Assembly: GCA_002840405.1 (NCBI GenBank)
Contig: PHAR01000002.1
Coordinates: 124,001 to 188,000 of the forward strand
Direction of reading: 5' to 3'
Length of the DNA stretch: 64,000 nucleotides
Source of the DNA: Deltaproteobacteria bacterium HGW-Deltaproteobacteria-8
GTDB taxonomy: Bacteria > Desulfobacterota > Desulfovibrionia > Desulfovibrionales > Desulfovibrionaceae
Within the stretch, counting starts at the first letter, position 1; every line of letters begins with the position of its first letter. The notes beneath the pieces are model-generated. The model had not been told where the DNA came from. It did not search any database and saw nothing but the letters and a program-made list of their open reading frames with translations. The position numbers and the translations under genes were made by a program. This document shows positions 28,187 to 35,256 of this stretch, piece after piece.

Positions 28187-28974
28187 CCCCTGCGGAAATA
28201 CGTCACGTACTCCTGGTTGCCCTTGGGGCCGAGCAGGGCCGAGGGAGCGATGCCCACGAGGGTCAGGCCAAGCCTGGCCTTGCAGAATTCGACCACCCCG
28301 TCCACGGCCTCCAGGCGGTCAGCCTCATCGCGCACCACGCCCCTGTCCGTGCGCCCGACGGGCAGCTCGAACTGCGGCTTCACCAGCAGCACCAGCTCAC
28401 AGGCGGGCTTGAGCAGCGGCAGGCAGCCCGGCAGGATGGCCGTGAGCGAGATGAAGGACACGTCGGCGGTGAGCACATCAAGCGGCTCCGGGAACAGCTC
28501 CAGCGTTGGCGTGCGCAGGTTCAGGCGCTCCAGGACCACCACGCGCGGGTCGCTCCTCAGCTTCCAGCTGAGCTGGCCGTAGCCCACGTCCGCCGCGTAG
28601 ACGCGCACGGCGCCGAACTGCAGCAGGCAGTCCGTGAACCCGCCCGTGGACGCGCCCGCGTCCAGGCAGAGCTTGCCCAGGGGGTTGAAGCCCAGTTCCT
28701 CGATGGCGGTCAAGAGCTTGTACCCGCCCCGGCTGACGAAGCGGTCCTGGCCGCGCAGGGCGAACTCCGTGTCGTCGGGGAACTGCTGCCCCGGCGAATC
28801 CACGGGAATCTTCTGGCCGTCCTTGAGAAAGTGCGCGCCCCCGGACATGATGAGCCGCATGGCGATCTCCGGCGACTCGGCCAGCCCCTGCTGGGCCATG
28901 AGCCTGTCCGCCCGCATTTTGGTGCGGTATTTCCTAGGTTTGGCTGGTACTTCCACTTCGGGCACTGCGGGCAC
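28183..28974 (-). CDS. tlyA: TlyA-family 2'-O-methyltransferase (S4 plus FtsJ-like)
   Basis: A 263-residue protein with an N-terminal S4 RNA-binding domain (KMRADRLMAQQGLAESPEIAMRLIMSGG) and a C-terminal RrmJ/FtsJ-like methyltransferase (CLDAGASTGGFTDCLLQ, then VSFISLTAIL and LLVKPQFE). Family members 2'-O-methylate 16S and/or 23S rRNA; the haemolysin label is historical. The GTG at 28974 lies 3 bp after the thrC stop but adds about 19 residues before the S4 domain; the ATG at 28917 is an alternative. It is the last gene of the minus-strand block. Confidence 0.88.
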   Translation of the reverse strand: MPAVPEVEVPAKPRKYRTKMRADRLMAQQGLAESPEIAMRLIMSGGAHFLKDGQKIPVDSPGQQFPDDTEFALRGQDRFVSRGGYKLLTAIEELGFNPLGKLCLDAGASTGGFTDCLLQFGAVRVYAADVGYGQLSWKLRSDPRVVVLERLNLRTPTLELFPEPLDVLTADVSFISLTAILPGCLPLLKPACELVLLVKPQFELPVGRTDRGVVRDEADRLEAVDGVVEFCKARLGLTLVGIAPSALLGPKGNQEYVTYFRRG

Positions 28975-28977
28975 GTG

Positions 28978-30414
28978 TTATTTCTTGGCCAGGCCCAGGC
29001 GCGCGACCACGTTGTCGGCGGCCTGCACAACGTAGTCCTTGTCGGACATTTTGTCCTTGACGGACTGGGTGATGATGAGCTCGGGCCGGTTGGCCAGTTC
29101 GGGCTTGGGCGTCACGCCGAATTCAGCCGGGAAGCTGTTCTCGAAGTACATTTCCTGGAAGCCGATGAACTTCAGGTGGTGGGCCGTGGCGTCGAGAACC
29201 AGGGTCTCCTCCGCGCTGACCAGACCGAGTTCCTTGGCCCGCTTGGCCCCGGCCAGGCACTCGCCGCCCTGGGTGCAGGCGATGTGCCCGTGGCGGTTGG
29301 CCTGGATCATGGAGTCCATGATCTGCTGCTCCGTGACCTGGAGGACCTGGAAGGAGCCCGGGCCGCCGATGGCTTCGTACTTCTCGGCGAAGTGGCGCAC
29401 GCGCGGGAAGGAGACCGGGTTGCCGATCATTGCAGCCTGGGCCACGCTGGCCGTCACAGCGACGGGCTTGTACTCGCGGGTCTTGGCGTCCGCTGCGTAG
29501 TAGCGGAACACCGGGTCCGCGTGGTGCGACTGCACGCCGAAGATGCGCGGCAGGGCGGTGATGATGCCAAGGGCATAGAGCTTGAGGAAGCCGCCCATGA
29601 TGGCCGTGATGTTGCCCGCGTTGCCGATGGGCACGAACACGCACTTGCCGCGCATGTCCCAGTCGTACCACTGGGCGACCTCAAAGGCGTAGGACTCCTG
29701 GCCCAGGATGCGCCAGGCGTTCTTGGAGTTGAGCAGGGCCACGCGGTAGTTGTCGGCCAGATGCTCGACCACCTTCATGCAGTCGTCGAACACGCCGGGC
29801 ACCTCCAGCACCACGGCGCCGCTGCCCAGCGGCTGGGCCAGCTGCTGCGGCGTGACCTTGCCCGCAGGCAGGATCACCGCGCTCTTCACCGCTCCGCCAA
29901 CGTAGGAGGCATAGAGAGCCGCCGAGGCCGAGGTGTCGCCAGTGCTGGCGCAGATGGCCAGGACCTCGGTCCAGCCCTTGGTGCGGATGAGGCACTTGAG
30001 GAAGCTGAAGGCGCAGGCCATGCCCCGGTCCTTGAAGGACGCGCTGGGGTTCTGGCCATCGTTCTTGTACACGGTCTTGAGGCCCAGCTCGCTGCGCAGG
30101 GCCGGGGAAGAGTCCACCAGCGGGGTGTTGCCCTCGCCGAGGTACAGGATGTCCTCCGGCTCAAGCACCGGGGCCATGAGCTCGTAGAAGCGGAAGATGC
30201 CGCGCAGGGCCGGGATCTTGCTGGCCGCGCGCGCGTCGAAGATTGTGCGCCACTCGGCCGCCGGGGTGGCCTTGAGCGTGTCGAAATTCAGGTCCTGGAG
30301 CACGAACACGCCGCTGCAGGTGGGGCAGGTGTAGTGCAGCTCACCGATGTCAAAGGTGGCGCCGCAGCCGAGACAGACGTATTGCAGATGACCACGGTAG
30401 GTGGGAAAGGACAT
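28978..30414 (-). CDS. thrC: Threonine synthase
   Basis: PLP enzyme that converts O-phosphohomoserine to threonine. The 478-residue product has a family-typical N-terminal zinc-ribbon-like segment (CLGCG and CPTC) and the PLP lysine in GQNPSASFKDRGM. Phosphate-binding and substrate segments follow (CASTGDTSASAALYA and FVPIGNAGNITAI). It starts at an ATG behind AAGGAG and lies 48 bp after the DUF456 gene. The longer, plant-like isoform fits other Desulfovibrionales. Confidence 0.95.
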   Translation of the reverse strand: MSFPTYRGHLQYVCLGCGATFDIGELHYTCPTCSGVFVLQDLNFDTLKATPAAEWRTIFDARAASKIPALRGIFRFYELMAPVLEPEDILYLGEGNTPLVDSSPALRSELGLKTVYKNDGQNPSASFKDRGMACAFSFLKCLIRTKGWTEVLAICASTGDTSASAALYASYVGGAVKSAVILPAGKVTPQQLAQPLGSGAVVLEVPGVFDDCMKVVEHLADNYRVALLNSKNAWRILGQESYAFEVAQWYDWDMRGKCVFVPIGNAGNITAIMGGFLKLYALGIITALPRIFGVQSHHADPVFRYYAADAKTREYKPVAVTASVAQAAMIGNPVSFPRVRHFAEKYEAIGGPGSFQVLQVTEQQIMDSMIQANRHGHIACTQGGECLAGAKRAKELGLVSAEETLVLDATAHHLKFIGFQEMYFENSFPAEFGVTPKPELANRPELIITQSVKDKMSDKDYVVQAADNVVARLGLAKK

Positions 30415-30462
30415 GACAAACTCCTTGTGCGCGAGGTGGTGTATTGTGTTTCAGACCGGGCG

Positions 30463-30966
30463 CTAGGCCACGAACCGGCTGATGCTCATGACGATGATGG
30501 TGGCCCCGATGGCCGACTTGCCCACAAGGCCGAAGCTGCGGCCCCAGAAGGCCCCCCAGGCGGCCTCTGCGGCGCGCTGGTGCGATTCCTGGCGCAGGCG
30601 CTCCACAATAAAGCAGCCGGCCCAGGCGCCAAAGAGCGCGCCTGCCAGACTGCCCAGGCCCAGGGCAAAGGGCGCGAGGAGAATGGCCCCGGCGATGCTG
30701 CCAACGATGCCGCCGAAATTCCCGGCCCCGCTGGCTCCGCCACGCTTGCCGCCGATGAGCTGGGCGGCGAACTCCAGTACTTCGCCCAGCACTGCCGCCG
30801 CCGCCATGAGACCCACGAAGGCCCACGTGATGCGGCCGACCGGGCCGAGCCAGGCCATGAGCGCCAGCGTGCCGAGCATGAGCCAGTTGCCCGGCAGGGA
30901 AAGCAGGTTCAGCCAGAGGAAACAGAACAGGACAAGGCCGAGGCCCAGTCCCCAGAGCAGGTCCAT
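30463..30966 (-). CDS. DUF456 membrane protein
   Basis: A 167-residue hydrophobic protein with about four membrane helices and a glycine-rich centre (GAGNFGGIVGSIAGAILL followed by GLGSLAGALFGAWAG), the hallmark of the DUF456 family. Its function is not known. The ATG overlaps the paaK stop by 1 bp (TAATG), so it is translationally coupled to paaK and probably co-expressed with it. Confidence 0.8.
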   Translation of the reverse strand: MDLLWGLGLGLVLFCFLWLNLLSLPGNWLMLGTLALMAWLGPVGRITWAFVGLMAAAAVLGEVLEFAAQLIGGKRGGASGAGNFGGIVGSIAGAILLAPFALGLGSLAGALFGAWAGCFIVERLRQESHQRAAEAAWGAFWGRSFGLVGKSAIGATIIVMSISRFVA

Positions 30967-32258
30967 TACTTGTTCCTTAAATCCACCACGCGCACGGCCT
31001 TGCCCTCGCTCTTGGGTATGGAGTCGTGCTGCACCAGCTCCACGCGCGGGGTGACCAGGATCTCGTCGCGCAGGCGCGAGGTGATCTTCTTCTGCAGGCC
31101 GGTGAGGGCGCGCATGTCCTCCACGAAGTACTCGTCCTTGATCTCCACCTTGACGCGCAGCTGGTCCATCTCGCCCTCCTGGAAGAGCTCGATGACATAG
31201 TTCTGCGCCACCTCCGGCAGGGACATGAGGGCCTGCTCGATCTGCATGGGGTAGATGTTGCAGCCCTTGATGATGAGCATGTCGTCGGCGCGGCCGGTGA
31301 TGCGGTCGATGCGCACGTGGGTGCGGCCGCAGGCGCAAGCGCCGGGGATGAAGCGGGTGAGGTCGCGCGTGCGGTAGCGCAAGAGCGGCATGCCGTCGCG
31401 GCAGAGCGTGGTCATGACCAGCTCGCCCACCTCGCCCTCCTTGACCCATTCGCCGGTCTCGGGGTTGATGATCTCGGCGATGTAGGCGTCCTCCCAGAGG
31501 TGCATGCCAGCCTGCTTGTCGCACTCAAAGGCCACGCCCGGGCCGTTCATCTCGGTCAGGCCGTAGGAGTTGAAGGCCTTGACGCCCAGCAGCTCCTGGA
31601 TGCGCTGGCGGACTTCCTCGGTGTGCGGCTCCGCGCCGATGAGGGCGAAGCGCCAGTCCAGGCTCCTGGGGTCCACCCCCTCGCTCTTGAGGAAGCTGGC
31701 GAAGTGCAGGGCATAGGACGGGATGATGTGGATGCCGGAGACATGGAAGTCGCGCAGCAGCTTGAGCTGGCGCTTGGAGTTGCCCGCGCCCGCAGGCACG
31801 GTCAGCAGGCCCAGGCGCTCGGATCCGTAGTGGATGCCAAGCCCGCCGGTGAACAGGCCGTAGCCGCTCATGTTCTGGAACACGTCGCCTTTGCGCAGGC
31901 CCACGGCGTACATGCAGCGCGCCACCAGGCCGGCCCAGGAGTCGAGGTCGTTCTGGGTGTAGAAGATGGCCGTGGGCGTGCCCGTGGTGCCGCTGGAGGC
32001 GTGCAGGCGCACGTACTGGTCCATGGGCTGGCACAGAAAGCCGTACGGGTAGTTGCCGCGCAGGTCGTCCTTGGTGGTGAAGGGCAGCTTCTTGATGTCG
32101 TCGGGGGAGCTGAAGTCATCCGGGCTGATGCCGAGGGCGCCCAGGCTCTGGCCGTAAAAACTGGAGCGCATGCAGGTGGCGATGGTGCGTTTCAGGCGCT
32201 CGGTCTGCAGTTTGCTTAGGGATTCGCGGGTCAAGCCCTCTGCGGCTTCGTAATGCAT
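30966..32258 (-). CDS. paaK: Phenylacetate-CoA ligase family protein
   Basis: A 430-residue AMP-forming acyl-CoA ligase of the PaaK type. It has the P-loop HASSGTTGTPT, the adenylate motif NSYGLTEMNGPG, the YRTRDL hinge and a C-terminal domain with GRADDMLIIKGCNIYP. Such proteins are common in sulfate reducers, where the substrate may be phenylacetate or another aryl or fatty acid. It starts at an ATG behind AGGGGGAG, 29 bp after dnaB. No phenylacetate degradation genes are nearby, so a role in aromatic amino-acid catabolism via indolepyruvate oxidoreductase is only a guess. Confidence 0.87.
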   Translation of the reverse strand: MHYEAAEGLTRESLSKLQTERLKRTIATCMRSSFYGQSLGALGISPDDFSSPDDIKKLPFTTKDDLRGNYPYGFLCQPMDQYVRLHASSGTTGTPTAIFYTQNDLDSWAGLVARCMYAVGLRKGDVFQNMSGYGLFTGGLGIHYGSERLGLLTVPAGAGNSKRQLKLLRDFHVSGIHIIPSYALHFASFLKSEGVDPRSLDWRFALIGAEPHTEEVRQRIQELLGVKAFNSYGLTEMNGPGVAFECDKQAGMHLWEDAYIAEIINPETGEWVKEGEVGELVMTTLCRDGMPLLRYRTRDLTRFIPGACACGRTHVRIDRITGRADDMLIIKGCNIYPMQIEQALMSLPEVAQNYVIELFQEGEMDQLRVKVEIKDEYFVEDMRALTGLQKKITSRLRDEILVTPRVELVQHDSIPKSEGKAVRVVDLRNK

Positions 32259-32287
32259 GTGCTCCCCCTCTGGCGTGGCGTTTCGTG

Positions 32288-33748
32288 TCAGCTTGGCTGG
32301 AAGTATTCCGATGGATACGGCGTAGCACTCAGGTTTTCAAATCTACTGTAATTCTTGATGAAGTGCAACTCTACCTCGCCAACCGGGCCGTTTCTCTGCT
32401 TGCCGATGATGATCTCGGCGATGCCGGCCTTGGGGTTGCCTTCCTTCTTGTTGTACACCTCGTCGCGGTAGATGAACATGATCACGTCGGCGTCCTGTTC
32501 GATGGCGCCTGATTCGCGCAGGTCCGAGAGCATGGGGCGCTTGTCGCTGCGCTCCTCGACCTTGCGGTTGAGCTGCGAGAGCGCGACGACCGGGATGTTG
32601 AGCTCTTTGGCCAGGGCCTTCAAATTGCGCGAGATGTCAGAAATTTCCTGTTCGCGGGAGTCTATGTCGCGGCTGGCGCGCATGAGCTGGAGGTAGTCCA
32701 CCACCACCAGGCCCAGGTTGTGCTCGCTTTTGAGCCTGCGGCAGCGGGCGCGCAGCTCCATGGTGGAGAGCGCTGCCGTGTCGTCCACGAAGAGCGGGGC
32801 GTTGGAGAGCACCTCGGCGGCCTCGTACAGGTCGGCCCAGTCCTTGTCCTCCAGGTAGCCGCGGCGGAGGCTGCCCAGGTCGACCTTGCCCTGGCAGCAC
32901 AAGAGACGCATCATGATCTGGTCCATGGACATTTCCAGCGAGAAGATGGCCGTGGGCGTGGGGGTCTCGCCCTTGATGGCGGCGTTGAGCGCCATGTTCA
33001 GCGCAAAGGCGGTCTTGCCCATGCTGGGGCGGCCGGCCACGATGATGAGGTCTGAGTTCTGCATGCCCGCGGTCATCTCGTCGAGCTTGTCGTAGCCGGT
33101 GGTGGTGCCCGTAACCATGGCCTGGTGGCCCACGCGCTTCTGCAGTTCCTTGAAGACGCGCACCACCAGGTCTTTGCTGGTGTGCACCGTGGTCTTGGAG
33201 CGCACGTCGGAAATCTGGAAGATGGACTGCTCGCTCTTGTCCAGCAGGCCTTCGATGTCCTGGGAATCGTAGCAGTTGCCGATGATGTCGCTGGCAGCCT
33301 CGATGAGCCTGCGCGCCACGGCCTTGTCGCGCACGATGGCCGCGTGGTGCAGGGCATTGGCCGCGCTCACGGGGGAGCTCGCCAGCTCGGCCAGGTACAC
33401 CGGCCCGCCCACGCTCTCCAGCTCCTGGGTCTGCGCCAGGGACTCGCTCACCGTGATCAGGTCGACGGGCGAGTTCTGGGAGTAGAGGGTCTCGAAGCTG
33501 CGGAAGATGATGCGGTGGGCCGGGGAGTAGAAATCATCGGAGCGGATGATGTCCACGAGGGAGTGGAAGAGCGAATTGCGTAAAAAAACCCCCCCCAGAA
33601 CCGCCTGTTCGGCTTCCAGGTTCTGTGGGGGGACATTGCGCGAGAGAGCGGCGGAGGCCCGTTCAAGGGCCTCCGCGCCATTTTCTCGCTTGCTGCCCTT
33701 GCTATGCCTCGGGCTGCTCAAGTTCGGGTGCTTTTTCCGGCTGTCCAT
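32288..33748 (-). CDS. dnaB: Replicative DNA helicase DnaB
   Basis: Hexameric 5'-3' helicase of the replication fork. The 486-residue protein has the DnaB N-terminal domain (PPQNLEAEQAVLGGVFL), Walker A GRPSMGKTAFAL, Walker B LVVVDYLQLM, and the C-terminal motifs IPVVALSQLNRKVEERSDKRPMLSDLRESGAIEQDADV. The N-terminus has a basic 35-residue leader, and the ATG at 33748 lies 47 bp inside the end of rplI, an unusually long overlap. The G8T7 homopolymer junction at 33582-33596 encodes GGVFL and is a possible slippage site. It is fourth in rpsF-rpsR-rplI-dnaB, a widely conserved gene order. Confidence 0.96.
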   Translation of the reverse strand: MDSRKKHPNLSSPRHSKGSKRENGAEALERASAALSRNVPPQNLEAEQAVLGGVFLRNSLFHSLVDIIRSDDFYSPAHRIIFRSFETLYSQNSPVDLITVSESLAQTQELESVGGPVYLAELASSPVSAANALHHAAIVRDKAVARRLIEAASDIIGNCYDSQDIEGLLDKSEQSIFQISDVRSKTTVHTSKDLVVRVFKELQKRVGHQAMVTGTTTGYDKLDEMTAGMQNSDLIIVAGRPSMGKTAFALNMALNAAIKGETPTPTAIFSLEMSMDQIMMRLLCCQGKVDLGSLRRGYLEDKDWADLYEAAEVLSNAPLFVDDTAALSTMELRARCRRLKSEHNLGLVVVDYLQLMRASRDIDSREQEISDISRNLKALAKELNIPVVALSQLNRKVEERSDKRPMLSDLRESGAIEQDADVIMFIYRDEVYNKKEGNPKAGIAEIIIGKQRNGPVGEVELHFIKNYSRFENLSATPYPSEYFQPS

Positions 33749-34187
33749 GCTTGATCACGCGCAGTTTCAGTTCACCCTTCACATCGGGGTGCAGGCGGAT
33801 CTCCACGTCGTACTCGCCCAGCGCACGGATGGCGTCAGGCATTTCGATCTTACGGCGGTCGATCTCGATGCCGTGCTCGAGCAGGGCGTCGGCGATGTTG
33901 ACCGCGGTGACGGAGCCGTAGAGCTTGTCGCCTTCGCCAACGCGCACGGTGATGGACACCTTGGCGGCGGCGATCTTTTCGGCCAGGGCGGTGGCCTCGG
34001 CACGCAGGGAGTCGGCCTGTCCGGCCAGCTTCTTGCGCTCCAGTTCAAACTGTTTCAGATTGGCCTCGGAGGCCATCATGGCCAGGCCCTGGGGGATCAG
34101 GTAGTTTCGGCCAAAGCCGGGCTTGACCGCGACGATGTCCCCCAGGCGGCCCAGGGCATCGACGTCGGCGCGCAGGATGAGTTTCAT
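33702..34187 (-). CDS. rplI: 50S ribosomal protein bL9
   Basis: A 161-residue ribosomal protein with the N-terminal RNA-binding lobe (KLILRADVDALGRLGDIVAVKPGFGRNYLIPQG) and the central helix leading to the C-terminal lobe. I choose the second ATG (34187), not the one at 34193, because the GGAGGG site is seven bases from the second and the family begins at MK(V/L)IL. The tail is about a dozen residues longer than usual, and its last codons overlap the start of dnaB in another frame. Confidence 0.96.
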   Translation of the reverse strand: MKLILRADVDALGRLGDIVAVKPGFGRNYLIPQGLAMMASEANLKQFELERKKLAGQADSLRAEATALAEKIAAAKVSITVRVGEGDKLYGSVTAVNIADALLEHGIEIDRRKIEMPDAIRALGEYDVEIRLHPDVKGELKLRVIKHGQPEKAPELEQPEA

Positions 34188-34199
34188 GGTCATGCCCTC

Positions 34200-34460
34200 C
34201 TAGACGGTCTTCTTCTTGACGTCCGTGCTGTGCACGGTGGTGTAGAACAACAGAGCCATCTGCCGGGCGCGCTTGATCTCGGTGGTCAGGCTGCGCTGAT
34301 GCTTGGCGCAGGTACCGGTGATGCGACGGGCGATGATCTTGCCACGTTCGGTGATGTAGTCGCGCAGGATGTCCGCACGCTTGTAGTCAAGCGGCAGGTT
34401 CTTGTCCGCGCAAAAACGGCAGAACTTTCTTTTCGGGGTGAACTTCTTGCGGAATGCCAT
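34200..34460 (-). CDS. rpsR: 30S ribosomal protein bS18
   Basis: An 86-residue S18 with the family core [43 protein letters not shown]. It keeps the cysteine pair CRFC near the N-terminus, typical of zinc-type S18. It lies 3 bp after rpsF and 12 bp before rplI. Confidence 0.97.
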   Translation of the reverse strand: MAFRKKFTPKRKFCRFCADKNLPLDYKRADILRDYITERGKIIARRITGTCAKHQRSLTTEIKRARQMALLFYTTVHSTDVKKKTV

Positions 34461-34463
34461 GAC

Positions 34464-34826
34464 TTAGGCCTCCTCTGTCACGGGAGCGGGAGCGGCTTCA
34501 GCAGCAACGGGAGCAGCGGCAGCAGCGGCGGGAGCGGCCTCGGCCAGACGGACGGTGACGAACTTGAAGATGCCGTCCGTGATGCGGACGTTGCGCTCCA
34601 GTTCGGCCACGAGCGCGCCGGGGGCGTGGTACTCGAGGCGGACGTAGTGGCCGCGCGTCAGCTTGCGCACGGGGTAGGCCAGGGTTTTGATGCCCCAGTC
34701 ATCGACGAGGGTCATGTTGCCCCCGTCGCGCTCGATGATTCCGGTGAGATTCGTCAGAATCTCCTTGCGGTTTTCTTCCGCCAGTTCCGGACTCAGGAGC
34801 AGCAGAGTCTCGTAGTTGTTGAGCAT
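34464..34826 (-). CDS. rpsF: 30S ribosomal protein bS6
   Basis: A 120-residue S6 that pairs with S18 in the 30S platform. The core NNYETLLLLSPELAEENRKEILTNLTGIIERDGG and KLTRGHYVRLEYHA are typical; an Ala/Pro/Glu-rich tail of about 27 residues follows. The ATG at 34826 is preceded by AAAGGAG; upstream in-frame codons are not used. The leader contains two small hairpins (34841-34852 and 34852-34869), which could be part of S6:S18 autoregulation, and a promoter at 34887-34915. Confidence 0.96.
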   Translation of the reverse strand: MLNNYETLLLLSPELAEENRKEILTNLTGIIERDGGNMTLVDDWGIKTLAYPVRKLTRGHYVRLEYHAPGALVAELERNVRITDGIFKFVTVRLAEAAPAAAAAAPVAAEAAPAPVTEEA

Positions 34827-34886
34827 GTAAATCTCCTTTTGGGCTTTGGCCCTTCCCACACAGGGGAAGAGCAAGGTAGAGGGGTG

Positions 34887-34915
34887 CTCTTACTGGCTCA
34901 TTGCGGTGATGTCAA
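34887..34915 (-). promoter_or_regulatory. Probable sigma-70 promoter of rpsF-rpsR-rplI-dnaB
   Basis: On the minus strand TTGACA (34910-34915), a 17-bp spacer and TAAGAG (34887-34892). The -35 box overlaps the final TGA of the small UGA ORF ending at 34912, so the ribosomal operon begins immediately after it and need not be co-transcribed with purC. Confidence 0.65.
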
Positions 34916-35067
34916 GCCCCATCGGAGTCCTTGCGCTTGTCGGGCGTCTCCCAGACGTCCGGTGGCCGGGGCATTCAGCCCCGCATGCCGAACTTGGGCA
35001 AAATCACCCCCACGTAGAGGAAAACGACTCCCGCGAGGACGAGCAGGAACAGTATGTTGTCCCACAT
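34912..35067 (-). CDS. Putative small membrane selenoprotein B (in-frame TGA at codon 31)
   Basis: Fifty-one codons if the TGA at 34975-34977 is read as selenocysteine. The ATG at 35067 follows GGAG nine bases upstream. Residues 3-24 form one hydrophobic helix (NILFLLVLAGVVFLYVGVIL), followed by PKFGMRG, the TGA, and the polar tail MPRPPDVWETPDKRKDSDGA ending at a TGA stop. A stem of eight pairs with one mismatch follows the TGA (34941-34961) with a GGG loop at nucleotides 23-25, which fits a bacterial SECIS. The partner ORF A (35089-35247) aligns around the TGA: Gly -1, Pro +2, a basic residue at +3, Trp +8 and Pro +11. An ATG directly after the TGA could start a 20-residue peptide, but it has no ribosome site. 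Function unknown. Confidence 0.7.
34941..34961 (-). promoter_or_regulatory. SECIS-like hairpin of ORF B
   Basis: Counting from the base after the TGA, bases 14-16 pair with 32-34 and 18-22 (CGTCT) with 26-30 (AGACG), with an A/C mismatch between the two helices and a GGG triloop at 23-25. Bacterial SECIS elements need a short stem-loop about 15-37 bases downstream with a G at or next to the start of the loop; this meets both conditions. Confidence 0.6.
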
Positions 35068-35088
35068 GCTGAAATTCTCCGAGTCGGA

Positions 35089-35247
35089 TTATTTGTCTGG
35101 CCCGCTCTTGTCTTTCTTCTCATCATCCTTGGGCGGCGTCCAGCCGCACTGCTTCTTGGGGCCTCAACCCCCGCCCATGCCCGGCATCAGGCGCGACATG
35201 GCGTACCAGGCCACCACCACGGCCAAAAGAATCCATACGGCGTCCAT
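35089..35247 (-). CDS. Putative small membrane selenoprotein A (in-frame TGA at codon 28)
   Basis: Fifty-two codons if the TGA at 35164-35166 is selenocysteine. The ATG at 35247 has a strong AAGGAG site that overlaps the purC stop, so translation after purC is expected. Residues 2-17 (DAVWILLAVVVAWYAM) form a single membrane helix, then SRLMPGMGGG, the TGA, and a hydrophilic tail GPKKQCGWTPPKDDEKKDK ending SGPDK and TAA. The tail keeps a single Cys five residues after the TGA. There is no start codon between the TGA and the TAA, so the tail can only be made by read-through. A SECIS-like hairpin lies at 35131-35149. The layout (one helix, GGGU motif, charged tail) recalls eukaryotic SelK/SelS, but I claim no homology. 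If the TGA is a stop, the product is only a 27-residue membrane peptide. Confidence 0.72.
35131..35149 (-). promoter_or_regulatory. SECIS-like hairpin of ORF A
   Basis: Bases 17-21 after the TGA (GCGGC) pair with 27-31 (GCCGC), and 15 pairs with 33 across a U/C mismatch. The loop is UGGAC (22-26). Loop position and the mismatch below a 5-bp upper stem match the hairpin of ORF B, although the stem sequences differ. Confidence 0.55.
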
Positions 35248-35256
35248 GAGAGCTCC

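Noticed and set aside
35164-35166. Reading the TGA as an ordinary stop, giving two 27-30-residue membrane peptides.
   Set aside because: Possible, but it leaves the conserved downstream codons, the matched hairpins and the ORF lengths unexplained; kept as the main alternative.
34912-35247. Frameshift or sequencing error in a normal gene.
   Set aside because: Two paralogous ORFs carry the same TGA at the same aligned place, which errors would not produce.
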